A DNA stretch of 64,000 bases from Thermovibrio guaymasensis (GTDB lineage Bacteria; Aquificota; Aquificia; Desulfurobacteriales; Desulfurobacteriaceae). Positions 19,090-28,209 of the stretch are shown piece after piece; positions within the stretch are counted from its first letter, which is position 1, and every line of letters begins with the position of its first letter. Made by a program: the position numbers and the translations under genes. The notes beneath the pieces are model-generated. The model did not search any database. It was given only the letters and a program-made list of their open reading frames with translations, and was not told the origin of the DNA. The stretch spans positions 124,001 through 188,000 of the forward strand of contig NZ_RBIE01000002.1 of assembly GCF_003633715.1 (NCBI RefSeq), read 5' to 3'.

Positions 19090-19563
19090 CTACTCAAAGA
19101 GAGTATCTAGGTCTATATCTTCCACATCAATTTCCGTAGGAATAGAACTTTCCTCCTCAGCTCTCTTTTCTATCTCCCTCAGGATTCTCTCCAACTCAGA
19201 ATAATACTTCTTTATCTTGACTCTTACAATACCTAAGTTAGAGACCTTCTTATCAAAAATTGAAACTAATATGTACTTATCAGCAATCAATATCATATAA
19301 ATTCCTTCTTCCTCAGTCTCAGTAAACATGTGACTTAAGTTTTTATCTCCTAGGAGCTTTGAAAGGGCCTCTGAAGCAGCAACGTTCCCTGCGGTTAAAG
19401 AGGCAAAAGTCACATCATCTGAAGAAAAAGCCGGAGAATCACTCCGGCTTATTAACTGTCCAGACTTATCAATGAGGAGAACTATTTTAGCCTTACTCTC
19501 ATTATTAAGGTTTGTAAGGAGTTCCTTTAACCTCTCGTTCTCTTCTGGTCTTAAACTTAACAT
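19090..19563 (-). CDS. mglB: MglB-like roadblock/LC7 regulator of MglA
   Basis: 157 residues with the roadblock/LC7 pattern: LLTNLNNESKAKIVLLIDKSGQLISR, FASLTAGNVAASEALSKLLG, EEGIYMILIADKYILVSIFD. MglB dimers act on MglA nucleotide state. The C-terminal tail is unusually acidic (EEESSIPTEIDVEDIDLDTLFE, read as two halves), which could mediate binding to MglA or another partner. The start overlaps the porB stop by one base, and mglA follows eight bases downstream. Confidence 0.88.
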   Translation of the reverse strand: MLSLRPEENERLKELLTNLNNESKAKIVLLIDKSGQLISRSDSPAFSSDDVTFASLTAGNVAASEALSKLLGDKNLSHMFTETEEEGIYMILIADKYILVSIFDKKVSNLGIVRVKIKKYYSELERILREIEKRAEEESSIPTEIDVEDIDLDTLFE

Positions 19564-20543
19564 TACCCTTCCCTATTAGTGAGTTCTTCCATCTTGTTAA
19601 GCCACTCCCAGCGCCTATTAACTTCTTCCTGCAGCTCTCTAATTTTATCCTGATTTTCTGGTTTAAACAAATGCTTAAACCTTCCTTGAAGCTTAAGGTA
19701 CTCTTCAATAGGCTTAGGATTCTTAGGCTTATGGGTTATTCTCCACTTACCGTTCTCAACTTCAAAAAGGGGCCAGTAGTTCGTCTCAACTGCAAGCTTT
19801 GAAATCTTTATTCCTTCCTCTTCTTTACTCCTCCAACCCCTTGGACAGACTGAAAAGGCGTTAATGAAAGCAGGACCTTCTGTTAAAAGGGCCTTTTTAA
19901 ACTTATCCATAAGGTCTTTCCAGTGGGAAGGAGAAACCTGAGCAACGTAAGGAATTCCATGGGCAGCAGCAACTTCAGGAAGCCACTTTTTATGCTGTGG
20001 CTTACCTAAACTCTCTGAACCTACCGGCTGAGTTGTAGTATTTGCGTACTTTGGAGTAGCAGAAGAACGCTGAATTCCAGTGTTCATGTAAGCTTCGTTG
20101 TCGTAGCAAACGTAAACAAAGTCATGCCCTCTCTCTAGGGCCCCAGAAAGGGACTGAAAACCTATGTCGTAGGTTCCACCATCTCCACCAAGGGCTATAA
20201 ACTTAACTTTCTTATCTGAAGGGAGTCTGCCCTTTTTCTTTAAAGCTTTATAAGCTGCTTCCACTCCTGAAATAGTCGCTGCAGCGTTCTCAAAAGCGTT
20301 GTGTATCCAAGGGGACTTCCAAGAAGTGTAGGGGTAAATCGTCGTACAAACTTCAACACAGCCTGTTGCATTTGCCCAGACAAGCTCGTAACCCAGGGCA
20401 TTTGCAACCATGTACATCTGTCTGATGATAATTGAAGCTCCACAACCTGCACATAGTCTGTGACCGGGAGCCAACTTTTCAGGGTAGTTCGTTAACTTCT
20501 TTAAAGGTGGAAGCTTTATCTCTGAAGGTTTTACTTGAGCCAT
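19563..20543 (-). CDS. porB: Pyruvate synthase (pyruvate:ferredoxin oxidoreductase) beta subunit
   Basis: About 326 residues. Cluster ligands are LCAGCGAS, ATGCVEVC and SVCPRGWR; the ThDP/Mg motif is GGDGG (ALGGDGGTYDIG) with NEAYMNTGIQRS. This is the catalytic thiamine subunit that makes pyruvate from acetyl-CoA, CO2 and reduced ferredoxin. The start at 20543 has an ideal GGAGGAAATA ribosome site; an in-frame ATG at 20555 would overlap that site and is less likely. Confidence 0.95.
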   Translation of the reverse strand: MAQVKPSEIKLPPLKKLTNYPEKLAPGHRLCAGCGASIIIRQMYMVANALGYELVWANATGCVEVCTTIYPYTSWKSPWIHNAFENAAATISGVEAAYKALKKKGRLPSDKKVKFIALGGDGGTYDIGFQSLSGALERGHDFVYVCYDNEAYMNTGIQRSSATPKYANTTTQPVGSESLGKPQHKKWLPEVAAAHGIPYVAQVSPSHWKDLMDKFKKALLTEGPAFINAFSVCPRGWRSKEEEGIKISKLAVETNYWPLFEVENGKWRITHKPKNPKPIEEYLKLQGRFKHLFKPENQDKIRELQEEVNRRWEWLNKMEELTNREG

Positions 20544-20554
20544 TATTTCCTCCA

Positions 20555-21763
20555 TTACTCGTTAAGGTTAAGGTAGTTTATAAGTGGAACTTCTTTCCCA
20601 GCTGCCTTTGCCATTACCTTATCAATGGCCTCTTCAATGTGGTGAACGTTTGTATCCCTTCCACCGAGTCCGTATATAAAGCTCACGATAGGGTAAGTTT
20701 TACCCCTCAAGTACATGGCTGTTGCTACGTCACTGTAAAGAGGCCCTCCAACTGCACCGAAAGTCTCCGCTCTATCAAAAACACCAACAGCCTTAGCGTT
20801 TGAGGCTTCCAGTGCATCCATAACGTCGTAGTAAGGGAACGGCCTATAAGTTCTTATCTTGATTAAACCTACCTTTATTCCTTTCTCTTCTCTTAACTTC
20901 TTAATCACGTACTTAGCAGTTCCAGCAGTTGAACCTATAATAATTAGAACGTAGTCTGCATCATCAATCATGTAGGTCTCAATGTGTTCATACTTCCTTC
21001 CAAAGGCCTCTTCAAACTGCTGGCCTACCTCCCTTATAACCTTATAGGCCTCCATCATGGCTTCTCTCTGCTGACGCTTAAACTCCATGTAAGAGTCGGT
21101 CATAGCAACGGGGCCGTGAGTTACAGGGTTATCTACGTCAAGAAGTGGGAACATAACCTTGGGCTCTCCCACAAATTCCTCAACTGCCTTATCTGGAAGG
21201 AGCCTAACTCTCTCTATTGCATGGGAGATAACGAAACCGTCCATTCCTACCATAACTGGAAGGCGGGTTCTCTCATCCTCGGCAATCTTAAAGGCCTGTA
21301 CTAAGTTGTCGTACTGCTCCTCTGCATTCTCTGAAAAGAGCATAATCCAACCTTGATCCCTTGCTCCCATCATATCCGACTGGTCTCCGTGAATGTTAAT
21401 GGGAGCAGAGAGAGCTCTATTAACAACCGTCATAACGATCGGCAACCTCATTCCTGAAGCTATTCCTAGAACTTCCCACATGTAGGCAAGTCCAGGACCT
21501 GCAGTAGCCGTCATAGCCCTGCTACCGGCCGCAGCAGCACCTACACAGGCAGACATAGCAGAGTGCTCACTCTCAACGGGAATGTACTCCGTATCAACGA
21601 GACCGTTTGCAACGAAATCTGCAAAGAACTGCATAAGCTCAGTTTGGGGAGTAATAGGGTAGGCAGCTACAACGTCAGGGTTAATCTGCCTCATAGCCTC
21701 TGCAGCTGCCATGTTTCCCGAATAGGGAACGTAGGTAACCTCTTTTATAAGCTCAGGCCTCAT
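20555..21763 (-). CDS. porA: Pyruvate synthase alpha subunit
   Basis: 402 residues. YPITPQTELMQFFADFV carries the YPITP motif that contacts thiamine and substrate; PVESEHSAMSACVGAAAAGSRAMTATAGPG is the typical pyrimidine-domain core (quoted in parts: ESEHSAMSA and TATAGPG). NIHGDQSDMMGARDQGW and the transketolase-C part GTAKYVIKKLREEKGIKVGL follow. It belongs to the four-subunit archaeal-type enzyme and is the third gene of porGDAB. Confidence 0.95.
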   Translation of the reverse strand: MRPELIKEVTYVPYSGNMAAAEAMRQINPDVVAAYPITPQTELMQFFADFVANGLVDTEYIPVESEHSAMSACVGAAAAGSRAMTATAGPGLAYMWEVLGIASGMRLPIVMTVVNRALSAPINIHGDQSDMMGARDQGWIMLFSENAEEQYDNLVQAFKIAEDERTRLPVMVGMDGFVISHAIERVRLLPDKAVEEFVGEPKVMFPLLDVDNPVTHGPVAMTDSYMEFKRQQREAMMEAYKVIREVGQQFEEAFGRKYEHIETYMIDDADYVLIIIGSTAGTAKYVIKKLREEKGIKVGLIKIRTYRPFPYYDVMDALEASNAKAVGVFDRAETFGAVGGPLYSDVATAMYLRGKTYPIVSFIYGLGGRDTNVHHIEEAIDKVMAKAAGKEVPLINYLNLNE

Positions 21764-21765
21764 AG

Positions 21766-22062
21766 TTAGTCCTCCTCACGGAACAGGTATTCTGGTTTCA
21801 TCTTAAGGGCATTTGTAGGACACTCATGGGCACAGATTCCGCACCCTTTACAGTGGTCGTAATCAACTCCTACCATCTTTTCTTCTTTAACTAAGATACA
21901 CGAATCGGGACAGAACACCCAGCAGATCATACAGTTAACGCACTTTTCAGCCTCAAATACAGGCCTCCAGGCCCTCCACTCTCCAGTATTGTACTTCTCA
22001 CTTGAACCAGGTTCTGGTATTACTGCACCTATTGGCATTTCTCTCCAGCTCTTCCCGTTCAT
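21766..22062 (-). CDS. porD: Pyruvate synthase delta subunit (2x[4Fe-4S] ferredoxin)
   Basis: 98 residues with two full ferredoxin motifs: CVNCMICWVFCPDSC and CKGCGICAHECPTNA. It carries electrons between the beta-subunit cluster and external ferredoxin. An N-terminal extension (MNGKSWREMPIGAVIPEPG) precedes the clusters, as in archaeal PorD. It overlaps porG by four bases. Confidence 0.95.
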   Translation of the reverse strand: MNGKSWREMPIGAVIPEPGSSEKYNTGEWRAWRPVFEAEKCVNCMICWVFCPDSCILVKEEKMVGVDYDHCKGCGICAHECPTNALKMKPEYLFREED

Positions 22063-22625
22063 TCTGACTGTACCTCCTCGTAAGCTCTGTATAGAGCCCT
22101 TACGTTTGCATTAAGGGCATTTTCAGAGAGTTTCTTACCAAAGGTCTTTTTAATTTCCTCCTCAACCGTTTCAACCTTTACAATACTGCCAAGAACCTTA
22201 ACCAGAGCTCCAAGCATGGGAACGTTCATTAGAGGTCTCTTAAGCTCCTCCATAGCGATCTTTGTGGCATCTACCGTGTAGATCTTCCTTCCCTGAATGC
22301 CGTACTTCTCCCTTATCTCGCTAGGCGTCTTATCAGTGTTGATAATTAAAGTCGCACTCTCATCAGTTCCTTCTAAGAAGGGAACTGCCTTAAGGAGAGT
22401 TGGGTCAACTACTACAACTATATCCGGATTGATGACCATACAGTGAAGTGTTATAGGTTCTTCAGAAACCCTGTTGTAGGCCCTCAGCGGAGCTCCACTC
22501 CTCTCAGCTCCGTAATCTGGGTTACTTTGGGCATACTTACCTTCCTTAATTACAGCAGAAGCCAACATCTTTGATGCCGTAACGGCACCCTGACCTCCAC
22601 GGGCGTGCCATCTAATTTCTATCAT
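22059..22625 (-). CDS. porG: Pyruvate synthase gamma subunit
   Basis: 188 residues beginning MIEIRWHARGGQGAVTASKM, the standard GxGGQG start of gamma subunits, with YGAERSGAPLRAYNR typical of the pyruvate group and NVPMLGALVKV near the end. It binds CoA with the alpha subunit. The start codon overlaps the recR stop. Confidence 0.95.
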   Translation of the reverse strand: MIEIRWHARGGQGAVTASKMLASAVIKEGKYAQSNPDYGAERSGAPLRAYNRVSEEPITLHCMVINPDIVVVVDPTLLKAVPFLEGTDESATLIINTDKTPSEIREKYGIQGRKIYTVDATKIAMEELKRPLMNVPMLGALVKVLGSIVKVETVEEEIKKTFGKKLSENALNANVRALYRAYEEVQSE

Positions 22626-23233
22626 TACTCTCCTCCAGATATGAGTTTCTTATCCTCAAAGGCTTTCCTGAGCGTAAGCTCATCTGAAGCGTCAATAGTT
22701 CCTCCGTAGGGGATTCCGTACCCTATCCTGTAAACCTTCACACCCATCTTTGACAGCCTATCAAGGAGAAACTTTGAAGTTGCTTCCCCCTCAACTGTTG
22801 GATTAAGGGCAATTATTACGCTTTCTATACCCTTTTCCTTAATTCTTGAAAAGAGCTTTTCTATATTAAGGTCTTCAGGAGATACATCTTCTAAAGGGGA
22901 GATGACCCCCCCCAAAACGTGGTAAAGTCCGTTAAACTCACCTAACTTCTCTATTGAAAGGGCATCCCTTGGCTGTTCGACTACACAAACTACTTTCCTA
23001 TCCCTTTCCTCATCAGTGCAGATCCTACAAAGTTGACCTGAAGAAGAGGGAAGACCACACTCTGGACAAGGTGTAACCTCTTCAAGCTCCCTCAGGGCAT
23101 TTATAACAACCCTCTTTCTCTCCTCCGGAAGTTTTGAAAGTAGGAGAACAACCCTTTCAGCTGCCCTCTCACTAATTCCCGGAACCTCTGAAAGGTACTC
23201 AATTAAGAGTTCAAGGTTCTCAGGATATATCAA
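22625..23233 (-). CDS. recR: Recombination mediator RecR
   Basis: 202 residues in the RecR order: a helix-hairpin-helix near the N-terminus (EVPGISERAAERVVLLL), a four-Cys zinc finger (CPECGLPSSSGQLCRIC), a Toprim domain (VVCVVEQPRDALSIEKLGEFNG, VIIALNPTVEGEAT), and a C-terminal Walker-B-like strand (YRIGYGIPYGGTIDASDELTL, read in parts). It works with RecF/RecO to load RecA. It sits behind ebfC, a common pair, and ahead of por genes, an uncommon neighbour. Confidence 0.95.
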   Translation of the reverse strand: MIYPENLELLIEYLSEVPGISERAAERVVLLLSKLPEERKRVVINALRELEEVTPCPECGLPSSSGQLCRICTDEERDRKVVCVVEQPRDALSIEKLGEFNGLYHVLGGVISPLEDVSPEDLNIEKLFSRIKEKGIESVIIALNPTVEGEATSKFLLDRLSKMGVKVYRIGYGIPYGGTIDASDELTLRKAFEDKKLISGGE

Positions 23234-23556
23234 AACAGACCTCCAAGGTCTATTCCAAGGCCACCCGTTAACCTCTCCATCTCCTTAGCTAAAGTCTCCC
23301 TACCCTCTTTGAGGGCCTGATTGGCTGCAACTACTATTAAATCCTGAACCATCTCCTTCTCTTCAGGGTTTAAAAGCTCTGGAGAGATTTCAACCGAGAC
23401 TATCTCTCCTGAACCCTTTGCAACAACCTTTACAGCTCCACCGCCGGCAGTTCCTACAAACTCCCTACTCTCAATCTCCTCTTTCAGTTTTGCAGCTTGC
23501 TGTTGAAGCTGCTTAGCCATTTTCATGAGCTGGTTTATATTTCCACCTCTGAACAT
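23230..23556 (-). CDS. ebfC: YbaB/EbfC nucleoid-associated protein
   Basis: 108 residues from the ATG at 23556, preceded by GGAGGT. An N-terminal Met- and Gln-rich helix (NINQLMKMAKQLQQQAAKLK), a central GGGAVKVVAKGSGEIVSVEI sheet and a C-terminal helix ending ERLTGGLGIDLGGLF fit the family, which forms dimeric tweezers on DNA. It leads the ten-gene unit that includes recR, porGDAB, mglBA and bioB. A longer reading frame to 23775 runs into hflX and lacks a ribosome site. Confidence 0.93.
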   Translation of the reverse strand: MFRGGNINQLMKMAKQLQQQAAKLKEEIESREFVGTAGGGAVKVVAKGSGEIVSVEISPELLNPEEKEMVQDLIVVAANQALKEGRETLAKEMERLTGGLGIDLGGLF

Positions 23557-23624
23557 AGTACCTCCAGTCTTTATAGGTAACTTAAATTGTAAACAAATTG
23601 TAAAAAGTTCACAACGGGGAAGAG

Positions 23625-24701
23625 ATGGAGCTAGAGAAAGAAAAAGTTGTAGTAATAGCTGTAAAGAGACCAAAGGAAGAAATTGACCTAGAGGAACTAA
23701 AAGGACTTGTGGAAGCACTGGGAGGAGAGGTCGTAGGTGAGGTAGTTCAAAAGAGGGCTTCCTTTTCACCTTCAACTTACATAGGGAAGGGAAAACTTAA
23801 AGAGGCAGACCTTTCAAAGGCAACTCTCCTTGTTGCCTACCACCCTCTAAGTGCTTCACAGAAGAGGAATATTGAGGAACTAACCGGCCTACCGGTAATA
23901 GACAGGACAGAGGTAATCCTTGAAATATTTGCAAGGAGGGCAAAAACAAAGGAGGCAAAGCTCCAGGTTGAACTAGCAAAGAGCTACTACCAGCTTTCCC
24001 ACCTTAGGGGGTTCGGTAAGGAACTTTCAAGGTTAGGAGGAGGAGTTGGAACGAGAGGTCCAGGAGAGACAAAGAGTGAAGTTGAAGCCAGGGCTATAAG
24101 GAGGAAGATCCACAAGCTTAGGAAGGAGCTCAACGAGGTCTTAAAGAGACAGGATTTAATGAGAGGTTCCAGAAGGAAGAGAGGTTTTAAGACGATAGCA
24201 GTTGTAGGCTATACAAACGTTGGAAAGTCCACGCTAGTAAAAGCCCTTACTAAAAAGGACGTCTTTATAAAGGACATGCCCTTTGCAACCCTTGACGTAA
24301 AAACTGGTAGCCTCTTCCTTGACGGAAGGCAGGTTTTAATCTCCGACACTGTAGGTTTTATAAAGAACCTTCCCCACGAGCTGGTCGCCTCCTTTAGGGC
24401 TACCTTAAGCGAAGTAAGAGAAGCCGACCTCCTACTAATAGTCTTTGATATATCCTCTGATAAAGTTGAGGAAGAGCTCCGTTCAGTTGAAGAAACCCTA
24501 AAGAAGTTAAAGAGCTGGGATAAGCCCAAGATCTTCGTGGCAAATAAGGTTGATAAGCTCGTAAGGAGCCCCCAAGAGGCAAAGGAACTCTACCACAGAA
24601 TTGCCGGCGTAATTCCGGAAGATACTCCCGTCGTCTTCGTTTCAGCGACTAAAGGCTGGGGGCTAAAAGAGCTCAAAGAGGAAATAAAAAGGAGGATTTA
24701 G
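23625..24701 (+). CDS. hflX: Ribosome-associated GTPase HflX
   Basis: 358 residues. The N-terminal HflX domain has TYIGKGKLKE and LSASQKRNIEELTGLPVIDRTEVIL, and the glycine-rich loop LGGGVGTRGPGETKSE. The GTPase domain has G1 GYTNVGKST, G2/G3 FATLD and DTVGFIKNLPHELVASFRAT, and G4 NKVDK. HflX splits or rescues stalled ribosomes, notably after heat stress. It is divergent from ebfC with a 68-base gap. The stop overlaps the convergent TPR gene by four bases. Confidence 0.95.
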   Translation: MELEKEKVVVIAVKRPKEEIDLEELKGLVEALGGEVVGEVVQKRASFSPSTYIGKGKLKEADLSKATLLVAYHPLSASQKRNIEELTGLPVIDRTEVILEIFARRAKTKEAKLQVELAKSYYQLSHLRGFGKELSRLGGGVGTRGPGETKSEVEARAIRRKIHKLRKELNEVLKRQDLMRGSRRKRGFKTIAVVGYTNVGKSTLVKALTKKDVFIKDMPFATLDVKTGSLFLDGRQVLISDTVGFIKNLPHELVASFRATLSEVREADLLLIVFDISSDKVEEELRSVEETLKKLKSWDKPKIFVANKVDKLVRSPQEAKELYHRIAGVIPEDTPVVFVSATKGWGLKELKEEIKRRI

Positions 24702-25942
24702 AGGAGCTTCTCAAGCTCCTTTATCTCCTTAATCTCATCAACCTTCTCTTTTACCCTCTTAATGAGTTTCTGGTCAGTTGAAACTTCAAGGACCTGGTTG
24801 TAAAAGTCTAAAGCTTCCTCTACTTTGCCTTCCTCAAAGAGAGCATCTGCAACTATCTCTCCGACTTCCCCAAACTCCTCATCGCTAATCTCAGGGTTTT
24901 CAAGGACCTCCTTTCCTGCCCTAACTATATCTGAATACCTCTCCTGCTCAATTAGGATAACTGCAAGCTCAGAGAAGGCATCCATGAGAACCCAGAAGTT
25001 ATCGGTATTCTTAAGGAGGTCCCAGAGGATCTCCTCAGCCTGGTCGTACCTTCCTTTCTCAACAAAGAACTCGGCAAGGAGCTTTTGAGCGTCCTCCTTC
25101 ATAAAACCTTCAGAGACCGAAACAGCCTTCCTGTAGTAGTACTCTGCAAGCTCTTCATTTCCGAGCATATCGTAGAGAGCTCCGGCACTCTGAAGGACGT
25201 AAACAGCCTCCGGGTAGAGCTCCAAAGTTCCAAGAACTACATCTAGAGCCTCTTCGTACTCCTCCTCACTTACCAAAACTTCTGCCAACTTCTGCCTGTA
25301 CTCAACGTTCTTAAAGTCAAGCCTGCAGGCCTTCCTGAGCTCCTCTTTGGCCTCCTCGGTCTTACCCCACTCGGCATAGACCTTCCCAAGCTCATAGTGG
25401 ATTTCTGGGCTTTCAATCCTCTCAGAGGCCTCCCTTAGAACATCTGCCGCCTTACTGAAGCGCCTCCTTAATAAGTAGTGCTTTGCAAGCTCAAGGTAAG
25501 GGAAGGCCATGTAAGGCTCTAAAGTAATGAGCTCCTCAAGGGTCTTTACCATCTTCTTGTGGTTGTTAGTTTCCCTGTAGAGGCGGTAGAGCTCCAAATA
25601 GGTTTCCTTCTCAAAAGGATTGAGCTTTAAGCTCTCAAGGAGCTCCTTCTCCGCAGCCTTAAAGTTCCTCATGGAGGCCAGCGTAATACCCCTTTGAAGG
25701 AGCTCCCTAGAACGGAGTTCAGTATCAAGGAAGCGGGCCTCCTCTAAGTAACTCTCAGCCTTCTCGTGGTTACCTAAACCCTCATAGGCCTGAGCAAGGA
25801 GAAGGTAGTAGTCAACATCCCTGAATTTAACCCTCTCCAGCTCTTCAACTGCCCTCTTAAAGCTTTTAAGTTCAATCAATTTTTCAGCTTTCCTGAGAAT
25901 GTCTCTAAGCTCCTCTTTCCTCTCCTGAAAACCTTTTTTCAC
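24698..25942 (-). CDS. Tetratricopeptide-repeat protein
   Basis: 414 residues, almost entirely TPR-like helical pairs, for example DYYLLLAQAYEGLGNHEKAESYLEEA (in parts), ELGKVYAEWGKTEEAKEEL and EYYYRKAVSVSEGF, about ten to eleven repeats. There is no signal peptide or membrane segment, so it is probably cytosolic. TPR proteins are scaffolds; no specific partner can be named. It is a single leftward gene between convergent hflX and the divergent PpiD-like gene. Confidence 0.8.
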   Translation of the reverse strand: MKKGFQERKEELRDILRKAEKLIELKSFKRAVEELERVKFRDVDYYLLLAQAYEGLGNHEKAESYLEEARFLDTELRSRELLQRGITLASMRNFKAAEKELLESLKLNPFEKETYLELYRLYRETNNHKKMVKTLEELITLEPYMAFPYLELAKHYLLRRRFSKAADVLREASERIESPEIHYELGKVYAEWGKTEEAKEELRKACRLDFKNVEYRQKLAEVLVSEEEYEEALDVVLGTLELYPEAVYVLQSAGALYDMLGNEELAEYYYRKAVSVSEGFMKEDAQKLLAEFFVEKGRYDQAEEILWDLLKNTDNFWVLMDAFSELAVILIEQERYSDIVRAGKEVLENPEISDEEFGEVGEIVADALFEEGKVEEALDFYNQVLEVSTDQKLIKRVKEKVDEIKEIKELEKLL

Positions 25943-25954
25943 CTAGAAACTCCC

Positions 25955-25983
25955 TTGAGATAATTCCTGATTTTAAGTATAAA
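25955..25983 (+). promoter_or_regulatory. Promoter of the PpiD-like/yicC/gmk/rpoZ/pyrK unit
   Basis: TTGAGA (25955-25960), an exact 17-base spacer and TATAAA (25978-25983), ending 31 bases before the first ATG. The agreement with the housekeeping consensus is good. Confidence 0.6.
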
Positions 25984-26014
25984 TCTGGCCAACCGATTTT
26001 CAACCGGAGGGTTA

Positions 26015-27331
26015 ATGCTTTCAAAAATTAGGAAGAACTTAAGGGCCTTTAGCTTTCCCCTGTGGATTGTAGCAGCCTCATTTATAGGAACCATCTTCTT
26101 AGTGTGGGGAAAAGGGTCTGTTTCAGGCCCTTCAGGTAACGAAGTTGCAACGGTTAACGGTGAAGGAATTACACTTACCGAGTTTAACAGGGAATACCAG
26201 AACACCGTCACCTCACTTAAGAAGAAGTTAGGAGACAACTTCAGGAAGTTCGTTAAGGAAGACGACATTAAGAAAATAACACTGAACAGACTTATCACTA
26301 GGAAACTCCTACTCCAGCTTGCAGAGGAAGAAGGTTTAAAAGTTAGCGACTGGGCTGTTGCAAAGTACATTGAGGAAATCCCGGCGTTCCAGGAAAATGG
26401 AAAGTTCTCACTTGAGCTCTACAAGAAGTTCTTAGAGTCAAGACGTATGACCCCTCAAACCTTTGAGGATATGGTTAGGGAGGACTTACTGATTCAGAAA
26501 GTCCTTACAGCCGTTAATAGGGCTCCATCTGTAAGCCAGTTTGAGATTAAAGAGCTCTACAGGAAAGTATTTGGAAAGAGGAACTTCAAGTATAAACTGT
26601 TCTTGAGCAAGGACTTTAAGCCGCAAGTTTCCCAGAAGGAGATTGAGGAATTTTACAAAAACAACAGGGAAATCTTTAAGAAAGGAGAGAGGGAAAGCTA
26701 CTACGTCTTAAAGTTTCCAAAGACTAAAGAAGGAGAGGAAAGGGCGAGAAAGGCCTACAAATTGGCAAAAGAGGGCAAGTTCAAGGAGCTAATGGAAATG
26801 AAACCTCAGCCCCTCAAGGATAAGGAGCTCATAGAGAAAGTTAAAGAAAAGGGATTCTCTTTTCGCTCACAGGAAAATGGCCTGGAGCTGGCCTTTAAAT
26901 TAAAGGAGGAACAGTATAAAAGCCTTAACGAAGTTAGAGGGGAAATAGAGAGGGCACTAAGGGAGCAGAAAGCCCTTGAGATGGCAAAAAAGGAGGCAGA
27001 AACTTTTAAAGGAGAGTTAAATGAGGAAACTGGGAAAGTTGACGTATCAGAGCTCGTTAAGAAGTTAAAGCTCCTTCCAACTACAAACCCTGAAGAGCTC
27101 CTTAATGCAAAGGTAGGAAAGAAGTTAATCCTTCCGGTTGAAGGGGGATTTGCAGTTTTAGTTCCAACTACCGAGCCTGAAGTCAATGAGTTTGAAGAGG
27201 ATAAACTGAAGAGGTTAAAGGAGTTTGTCCTCAACGTAAAGAGAGATAGTGACTACCAGAACCTACTAAACCTACTTAGGCAGAAGGCAACCATTAAAGT
27301 TAACCAATCCCTCTTTAGGAGTGTCCAGTGA
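26015..27331 (+). CDS. PpiD/SurA-like membrane-anchored periplasmic chaperone
   Basis: 438 residues: one N-terminal membrane helix after a basic stretch (LWIVAASFIGTIFLVWG, ~18-34), then a SurA-N/PpiD-type domain (VATVNGEGITLTEFNREYQN, TLNRLITRKLLLQLAEEEGL, FSLELYKKFLESRRMTPQTFE, in parts). A reduced, divergent parvulin-like segment lies at ~255-400. PpiD is ~620 residues, so the chaperone part is kept and the isomerase part is shortened or lost. It probably helps outer-membrane or periplasmic proteins fold. Confidence 0.75.
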   Translation: MLSKIRKNLRAFSFPLWIVAASFIGTIFLVWGKGSVSGPSGNEVATVNGEGITLTEFNREYQNTVTSLKKKLGDNFRKFVKEDDIKKITLNRLITRKLLLQLAEEEGLKVSDWAVAKYIEEIPAFQENGKFSLELYKKFLESRRMTPQTFEDMVREDLLIQKVLTAVNRAPSVSQFEIKELYRKVFGKRNFKYKLFLSKDFKPQVSQKEIEEFYKNNREIFKKGERESYYVLKFPKTKEGEERARKAYKLAKEGKFKELMEMKPQPLKDKELIEKVKEKGFSFRSQENGLELAFKLKEEQYKSLNEVRGEIERALREQKALEMAKKEAETFKGELNEETGKVDVSELVKKLKLLPTTNPEELLNAKVGKKLILPVEGGFAVLVPTTEPEVNEFEEDKLKRLKEFVLNVKRDSDYQNLLNLLRQKATIKVNQSLFRSVQ

Positions 27332-28209
27332 AGAGTATGACAGGCTTCGGAAGGGCAGTAGCAGAAGATGAGAAAATACGCATAACCGTTGAAATAAAAA
27401 GCGTTAACGGGAAGAATTTAAGAGTCAGGTTTAACATCCCAAGGCTCTTTAACCCTCTAATAAACCAGATAAACTCTGAGGTAGAAAAGGTTTTGAAGAG
27501 GGGAGACGTTGACCTCAACGTAAGCTACCGCTTTTCCCCCGGATTTCAGGTTCCGATTGAGATAAACTACGCTGAAGCCATCAAGATTATAGAAGTTGCA
27601 AGGAGGCTTTCTGCCCTCTCAAACTCCAAAGTTTCAGTAAACTTAAAGGACGTCCTTTCATTTCCAGAAGTCCTAATAAAGGACGAGCTAAACCCTGAAC
27701 CCTTTAAGGAAACCTTATTTAAAGCACTCCGGGAAGCCCTAGAGGAACTTGATAGAGCAAGGAGAAGCGAAGGAGAGAAACTAAAGGTCTACTTTGAAGA
27801 GAGGCTTAAAAACATTGAGGAAACTCTGAGTCAAATTGAAAGGGAACTTCCCCAGATAAAGGAGAAGCTCTTTAAAAAGTTAAAGGAAAACCTAAAGAAG
27901 TTACTTGAAGGTGAGGAGTTAAGTCAGGACTTTACAAAGAGAGTTGAGCTTGAAGTCGCGTTCCTTGCAGAGAGGCAGGACGTATCAGAGGAGGTATCAA
28001 GGCTAAAGGCCCACATAAAGAGGTTTAGGGAGCTCCTAAAAGTTGAAGACGAACCTGTAGGAAAGACTCTTGACTTCCTCTGCCAGGAGATGCACAGGGA
28101 GATAAACACTCTCGGGAATAAAGTTAAGGAGATTGACGTTACAGAACCGGTTATAAAGATAAAGTCTGAAATTGCAAAGATAAAGGAGCAGGTCCAAAAT
28201 GTTGAGTAG
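27328..28209 (+). CDS. yicC: YicC-family endoribonuclease-like protein
   Basis: 293 residues starting, in the usual way, just before SMTGFGRA; the GTG at 27328 overlaps the previous stop. The C-terminal DUF1732 part has AFLAERQDVSEEVSRLKAHI and GKTLDFLCQEMHREINTLGNK (quoted in parts), the most conserved region. The family has been described as an RNase acting on regulatory RNA. It precedes gmk and rpoZ, an arrangement common in many bacteria. Confidence 0.92.
   Translation: MKSMTGFGRAVAEDEKIRITVEIKSVNGKNLRVRFNIPRLFNPLINQINSEVEKVLKRGDVDLNVSYRFSPGFQVPIEINYAEAIKIIEVARRLSALSNSKVSVNLKDVLSFPEVLIKDELNPEPFKETLFKALREALEELDRARRSEGEKLKVYFEERLKNIEETLSQIERELPQIKEKLFKKLKENLKKLLEGEELSQDFTKRVELEVAFLAERQDVSEEVSRLKAHIKRFRELLKVEDEPVGKTLDFLCQEMHREINTLGNKVKEIDVTEPVIKIKSEIAKIKEQVQNVE

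Noticed and set aside
23557-23775. N-terminal extension of the ebfC frame
   Set aside because: It overlaps the divergent hflX start and is low in complexity (Leu/Pro-rich); the family length of ~108 residues and GGAGGT support 23556.
26806-27234. A 142-codon minus-strand frame opposite the PpiD-like gene
   Set aside because: Shadow frame with a low-complexity Ser/Phe-rich product.
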